This document shows positions 5,564 to 8,178 of a DNA stretch of 8,178 nt, piece by piece. The position numbers and the translations under genes are program-made. The notes under the pieces are model-generated. The model did no database searches. It was not told the origin of the DNA and saw only the letters and a list, made by a program, of their open reading frames with translations. Origin of the DNA: Clostridia bacterium (GTDB taxonomy: Bacteria; Bacillota; Clostridia; Oscillospirales; CAG-382); the NCBI GenBank assembly GCA_900757905.1, contig CAAEPN010000250.1:1-8178 (forward strand), read 5' to 3'. Within the stretch, counting starts at the first letter, position 1. Each line of letters begins with the position of its first letter.

Positions 5564-6403
5564 CTAAAACAGCGCCCGAACCGCTTCAAAAGCATCCACT
5601 AATGTATATTTGTCATCCGAAATCGGAAGCCCGGCTTTCTTTAAGCGCACTAAAACTTCGGTAACCTGCGGAATGTCAAGTCCCGAAGAGGTGAGAAGCG
5701 CATTTTGTGAAAAGACCTCCTTCGGCGTGCCGGAAACTAAGACTTTTCCGTGACTCATGGCGATGATCTCATCCGAATAAACGGCAATATCCTCCATGCT
5801 GTGGGAAATAATAACAAGGCTGTTGCCGCGTTTTTTGCGGTATTCGACAAGTCCGGATAATATTTCGTTTCGTCCGGAAGGGTCAAGTCCGGCTGCCGGC
5901 TCGTCAAGCACCAAAATTTCGGGATCCATGGCGACAACGCCTGCAATGGCGACACGGCGCTTTTGGCCGCCGGAAAGGTCAAACGGACTTTTTTCGAGCA
6001 TGTCCGGCGTAAGACCGGTAAAATGCGCTGCATTTTTTACACGCTCGTCGATCTCTTCATCCGAAAGCCCCATATTGTGCGGCCCGTAGGCAATATCTTT
6101 GTAAACGGTTTCTTCAAACAGCTGATATTCCGGATATTGGAAAACAAGGCCCACTTTAAAGCGTACCGACGGCGTATTATAGTCCTTGGCGTTAATATCT
6201 TGGCCGTTTAAAAGAACTGTACCGGAGGTTGGTCTTAAAAGAGCGTTTGTCATTTGTGCAAGCGTGGATTTTCCCGAACCGGTATGTCCGATAAGGCCTG
6301 TCACTGCATTGTCCTTAATCGTAAAGGAAACGTGGTCCACCGCCGTCATTTCAAACGGTGTATTTTTGCCGTATACGTAGCTTACATCTTTAAATTCCAA
6401 CAT
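5564..6403 (-). CDS. ecfA2: energy-coupling factor transporter ATPase EcfA2
   Basis: This 279-residue ABC ATPase pairs with EcfA1 and EcfT to form the shared energising module of group II ECF importers. These serve vitamins, cobalt, nickel and other micronutrients through exchangeable S components. It acts at the inner face of the cytoplasmic membrane. Visible motifs are Walker A GHTGSGKST (39-47), Q-loop VFQYPEYQLFEETV (87-100, the YPEYQLFEETV form being typical of EcfA2), signature LSGGQKRR (143-150), Walker B ILVLDE (163-168, catalytic Glu168), D-loop GLDP and H-loop His201. Length is normal for the family and all catalytic residues are present. The start sits 23 bases after the ecfA1 stop. 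The nearest AGG lies 14 bases upstream of the ATG, an unusually long spacing, so expression may depend on coupling to ecfA1. No ecfT follows it. Confidence 0.93.
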   Translation of the reverse strand: MLEFKDVSYVYGKNTPFEMTAVDHVSFTIKDNAVTGLIGHTGSGKSTLAQMTNALLRPTSGTVLLNGQDINAKDYNTPSVRFKVGLVFQYPEYQLFEETVYKDIAYGPHNMGLSDEEIDERVKNAAHFTGLTPDMLEKSPFDLSGGQKRRVAIAGVVAMDPEILVLDEPAAGLDPSGRNEILSGLVEYRKKRGNSLVIISHSMEDIAVYSDEIIAMSHGKVLVSGTPKEVFSQNALLTSSGLDIPQVTEVLVRLKKAGLPISDDKYTLVDAFEAVRALF

Positions 6404-6426
6404 GGTGCTTCACATTTCCTTTTGCG

Positions 6427-7323
6427 TTAAGAGTGTTTTTGTGCTTTTTCAAGAGCTTCGAGAATGGCGTTTGCCGCATCGCTTGCGGTTAGCACGCCTT
6501 TTGTGCGGATGTCGATTCCGCTTTTCTTTAATTTCTGCACAAGAGCTGCCGCTTGCGGCGGCTCTAAGCGGTGCGCGGCGAGAAAATCGCCTTTATCAAA
6601 GATCTCATCGGGTGCGCCGGCGGAGATCACTTTTCCGTGATCGACCACAAGTACCTCGTCCGCCATGGCTGCTTCATTCATATAATGTGTGATGAGAACG
6701 ACCGTAATGCCCTTGTCACGCAGCTTCAGAATGGTTTCCAAAATGTCCTTGCGGCCTTTTGGATCAAGCATGGCGGTCGATTCGTCAAAGATCACGCATT
6801 CCGGTTCCATGGCAAGCATGCCGGCAATGGCAACGCGCTGTTTCTGCCCGCCGGATAATTTATGCGTATCATGCGTGGCATACGCGGAAAGACCGACTGT
6901 GGCAAGCGCTTCATCCACTCTGTGGCGAATCTCTTTCGGTTCAAGTCCCAAATTTTCCGGTGCGAAGGCTACGTCGTCCTCAACAATGGTCGCAACGAGC
7001 TGATTGTCGGGATTTTGGAAAACCATGCCGACGGTTTTGCGTATCTCGAAATTCTTGCTTTCGTCTTTTGAATCCAATCCTTCGGCAGAGCCGACCTTGT
7101 AAACCGTCACCGAACCTTTATCGGGAAAGAGCATAGCGGAAAGGAGTTTGGCGAGCGTGGATTTTCCCGAACCGTTATGCCCGATGACCGCCGTAAATGT
7201 GCCGCGCTTGATATCGGCGCACAGACCGTCAAGCGCTGCATGGCTCTCTTCGGTGACGCCTTCTTCGGCCGGATATGCATAGTAAACGTCAAGCGCCTTT
7301 AAAATGATATCATGGTCTGTCAT
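6427..7323 (-). CDS. ecfA1: energy-coupling factor transporter ATPase EcfA1
   Basis: This 298-residue ABC ATPase is the other half of the EcfA1-EcfA2 heterodimer. Motifs are Walker A GHNGSGKST (48-56), Q-loop VFQNPDNQLVATIVEDDVAF (101-120, the form typical of EcfA1), signature LSGGQKQR (156-163), Walker B CVIFDE (176-181, catalytic Glu181) and H-loop THYM with His213. Walker B is followed by STAMLDP, a variant D-loop context characteristic of EcfA1. An insertion after strand 3 (residues about 76-93, rich in Asp, Ser and Lys) makes it slightly longer than EcfA2. The start has GGAG nine bases upstream, inside the end of mtaB, and is one base from the mtaB stop, so the genes are cotranscribed and probably coupled. 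Together with EcfA2 it powers micronutrient uptake; which vitamin depends on S components encoded elsewhere. Confidence 0.93.
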   Translation of the reverse strand: MTDHDIILKALDVYYAYPAEEGVTEESHAALDGLCADIKRGTFTAVIGHNGSGKSTLAKLLSAMLFPDKGSVTVYKVGSAEGLDSKDESKNFEIRKTVGMVFQNPDNQLVATIVEDDVAFAPENLGLEPKEIRHRVDEALATVGLSAYATHDTHKLSGGQKQRVAIAGMLAMEPECVIFDESTAMLDPKGRKDILETILKLRDKGITVVLITHYMNEAAMADEVLVVDHGKVISAGAPDEIFDKGDFLAAHRLEPPQAAALVQKLKKSGIDIRTKGVLTASDAANAILEALEKAQKHS

Positions 7324-7324
7324 T

Positions 7325-8178
7325 CTAAAAAACTCCTTCCTTGACGGGTTCAGCGGTCATGTAAGATAAATCTTCGGCGATATCGGTAAGCCTTACTGTA
7401 AGAAAGCTGTTTTCGGCAATATCTGCTTGTACGCCGACTTTTACGTGTGTTTCGATATAATTGTCGGTGTAACCGACAGCAGTGCCATCTTCGATTTTTT
7501 CGACAAGCACCGAACGGACGCTTCCCAAAAATCCGGAAAGAACGCTTTTTCGCACATTAAGCATGACTGCCTTTAAACGCGCGGCACGTTCTTTTTTTAC
7601 AGGCTCTGCAATTTTGTCCGTGCGCTCGGAGGCTTCCGTTCCGGCACGATCGGAGTAAGGAAAGATATGCGCAAATAAAAAGCGGCTGTCACGCACATAT
7701 TGCTCGGTCTGCTTGAACATTTCCTCGGTTTCACCCGGAAAGCCGACGATGATGTCGGTCGTAAAGGTCACATCAGGAATATCGGCACGAAGCGTGTCCA
7801 AAACTTGCGAAAACATGCGTGTATTGTATTTGCGGCGCATGGCGGCAAGCACCGCGTCGCAGCCGCTCTGAAGCGAGAGGTGAAAATGGGGGCAGACATG
7901 CGCGCAGGCAGCAAGACGCGCGGCACTGTCCTCTTTGATGACAGTCGGCTCAAGCGAACCCATACGGATCCGTTCGGGCGCGTCGGACGCAGAATTTACC
8001 TTTTCAACAAGGGAGATCAGGTCGCTGTCCGGCAAGTCTCTGCCATAGGCAGCTGTTTCGATACCGGTTAAAACGACTTCTTTATACCCGGCACGAACAA
8101 GACCGGCAATTTCTTCGCACACTTCATTTTCCGGCTTGGAGCAAACTTTGCCGCGTGCTTTGGGGATGATACAGTATG
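7325..8178 (-). CDS. mtaB: tRNA (N6-threonylcarbamoyladenosine-37) methylthiotransferase MtaB, N-terminus cut by window edge
   Basis: This is the C-terminal 283 residues of a radical-SAM methylthiotransferase. MtaB converts t6A37 to ms2t6A37 in ANN-decoding tRNAs, using two [4Fe-4S] clusters. The frame stays open to the right edge, and the first complete codons read YCIIPKARGKVCSKPE. That is the end of the CxxxCxxC cluster motif, with its third Cys at 8173-8171; the earlier part lies outside. Downstream are VVLTGIETAAYG, MGSLEPT, HFHLSLQSGCDAVLAAMRRKY, DIIVGFPGETEEMF and HIFPYSDRAGTEA, the standard MtaB/MiaB order. A TRAM-type RNA-binding domain fills the last 65 or so residues (from SVLVEKIEDG). 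MtaB is favoured over MiaB and RimO by TGIETAAYG and the lack of their own motifs. It is one base upstream of ecfA1. The tRNA-Thr(UGU) downstream decodes ANN codons and could be a substrate. Confidence 0.9.
   Translation of the reverse strand, partial: YCIIPKARGKVCSKPENEVCEEIAGLVRAGYKEVVLTGIETAAYGRDLPDSDLISLVEKVNSASDAPERIRMGSLEPTVIKEDSAARLAACAHVCPHFHLSLQSGCDAVLAAMRRKYNTRMFSQVLDTLRADIPDVTFTTDIIVGFPGETEEMFKQTEQYVRDSRFLFAHIFPYSDRAGTEASERTDKIAEPVKKERAARLKAVMLNVRKSVLSGFLGSVRSVLVEKIEDGTAVGYTDNYIETHVKVGVQADIAENSFLTVRLTDIAEDLSYMTAEPVKEGVF
7333..7336 (-). promoter_or_regulatory. ribosome binding site of ecfA1 inside the end of mtaB
   Basis: GGAG, within the purine run AAGGAAGGAG on the minus strand, lies nine bases before the ecfA1 ATG at 7321-7323 and overlaps the last mtaB codons. 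It supports the chosen ecfA1 start and translational coupling. Confidence 0.8.

Noticed and set aside
6571..7136. Several plus-strand frames of 95-125 codons opposite ecfA1
   Set aside because: They are antisense shadows of a gene with complete ABC ATPase motifs, and they have no ribosome sites or recognisable domains.
1..8178. CRISPR array, insertion sequence, prophage or toxin-antitoxin genes
   Set aside because: No spaced direct repeats, transposase or phage motifs, or small paired genes were found on either strand. The only tandem repeat is the 12-base unit at 5080-5108.

Overview
The window looks like chromosomal housekeeping DNA from a low-to-mid GC Firmicute, most likely a gut- or rumen-type member of the Clostridia. 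The reasons are consensus sigma-A promoters, strong AGGAGG-type ribosome sites, CCA-encoded tRNAs, an adjacent pair of EcfA ATPases, and protein families typical of that class. The species cannot be named from the sequence. There are seven protein genes, two of them cut by the window edges, and two tRNA genes. I see no mobile element, phage gene or CRISPR array.

Layout from left to right. Bases 1-1311 (minus) hold most of an aminoacyl-histidine dipeptidase (pepD), which runs off the left edge. It has a near-perfect promoter at 1396-1424 and a hairpin in its leader. Bases 1525-2097 (minus) encode a HAD-fold nucleotidase-like phosphatase with its own promoter and a terminator hairpin at 1488-1519. 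From the same intergenic region a divergent promoter drives a plus-strand two-gene unit. Its first gene (2277-4169) encodes a 630-residue TIM-barrel protein resembling family 42 glycoside hydrolases. The second (4174-5028) encodes a ten-helix EamA/DMT permease. A bidirectional terminator at 5033-5077 closes the unit.

The right half is on the minus strand. The order of transcription is mtaB (tRNA methylthiotransferase, cut by the right edge), ecfA1, ecfA2, then a separately promoted tRNA-Thr(UGU) - tRNA-Tyr(GUA) pair with its own terminator. mtaB and ecfA1 are separated by one base and ecfA1 and ecfA2 by 23, so they are probably cotranscribed. EcfA1 and EcfA2 form the ATPase dimer that powers group II ECF vitamin and metal importers. 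The gene for their membrane partner EcfT, often the next gene in Firmicutes, is absent from its usual place.

The least explained part is the 2100-5030 block. It holds a cytoplasmic GH42-like protein that keeps the family's zinc-type cysteines but appears to have Asp where the acid/base Glu is expected. It is translationally coupled to a permease of unknown substrate, and a near-perfect palindrome lies upstream. I found no convincing evidence of a wholly new system. This pair is the best candidate for an uncharacterised carbohydrate or glycoconjugate pathway.
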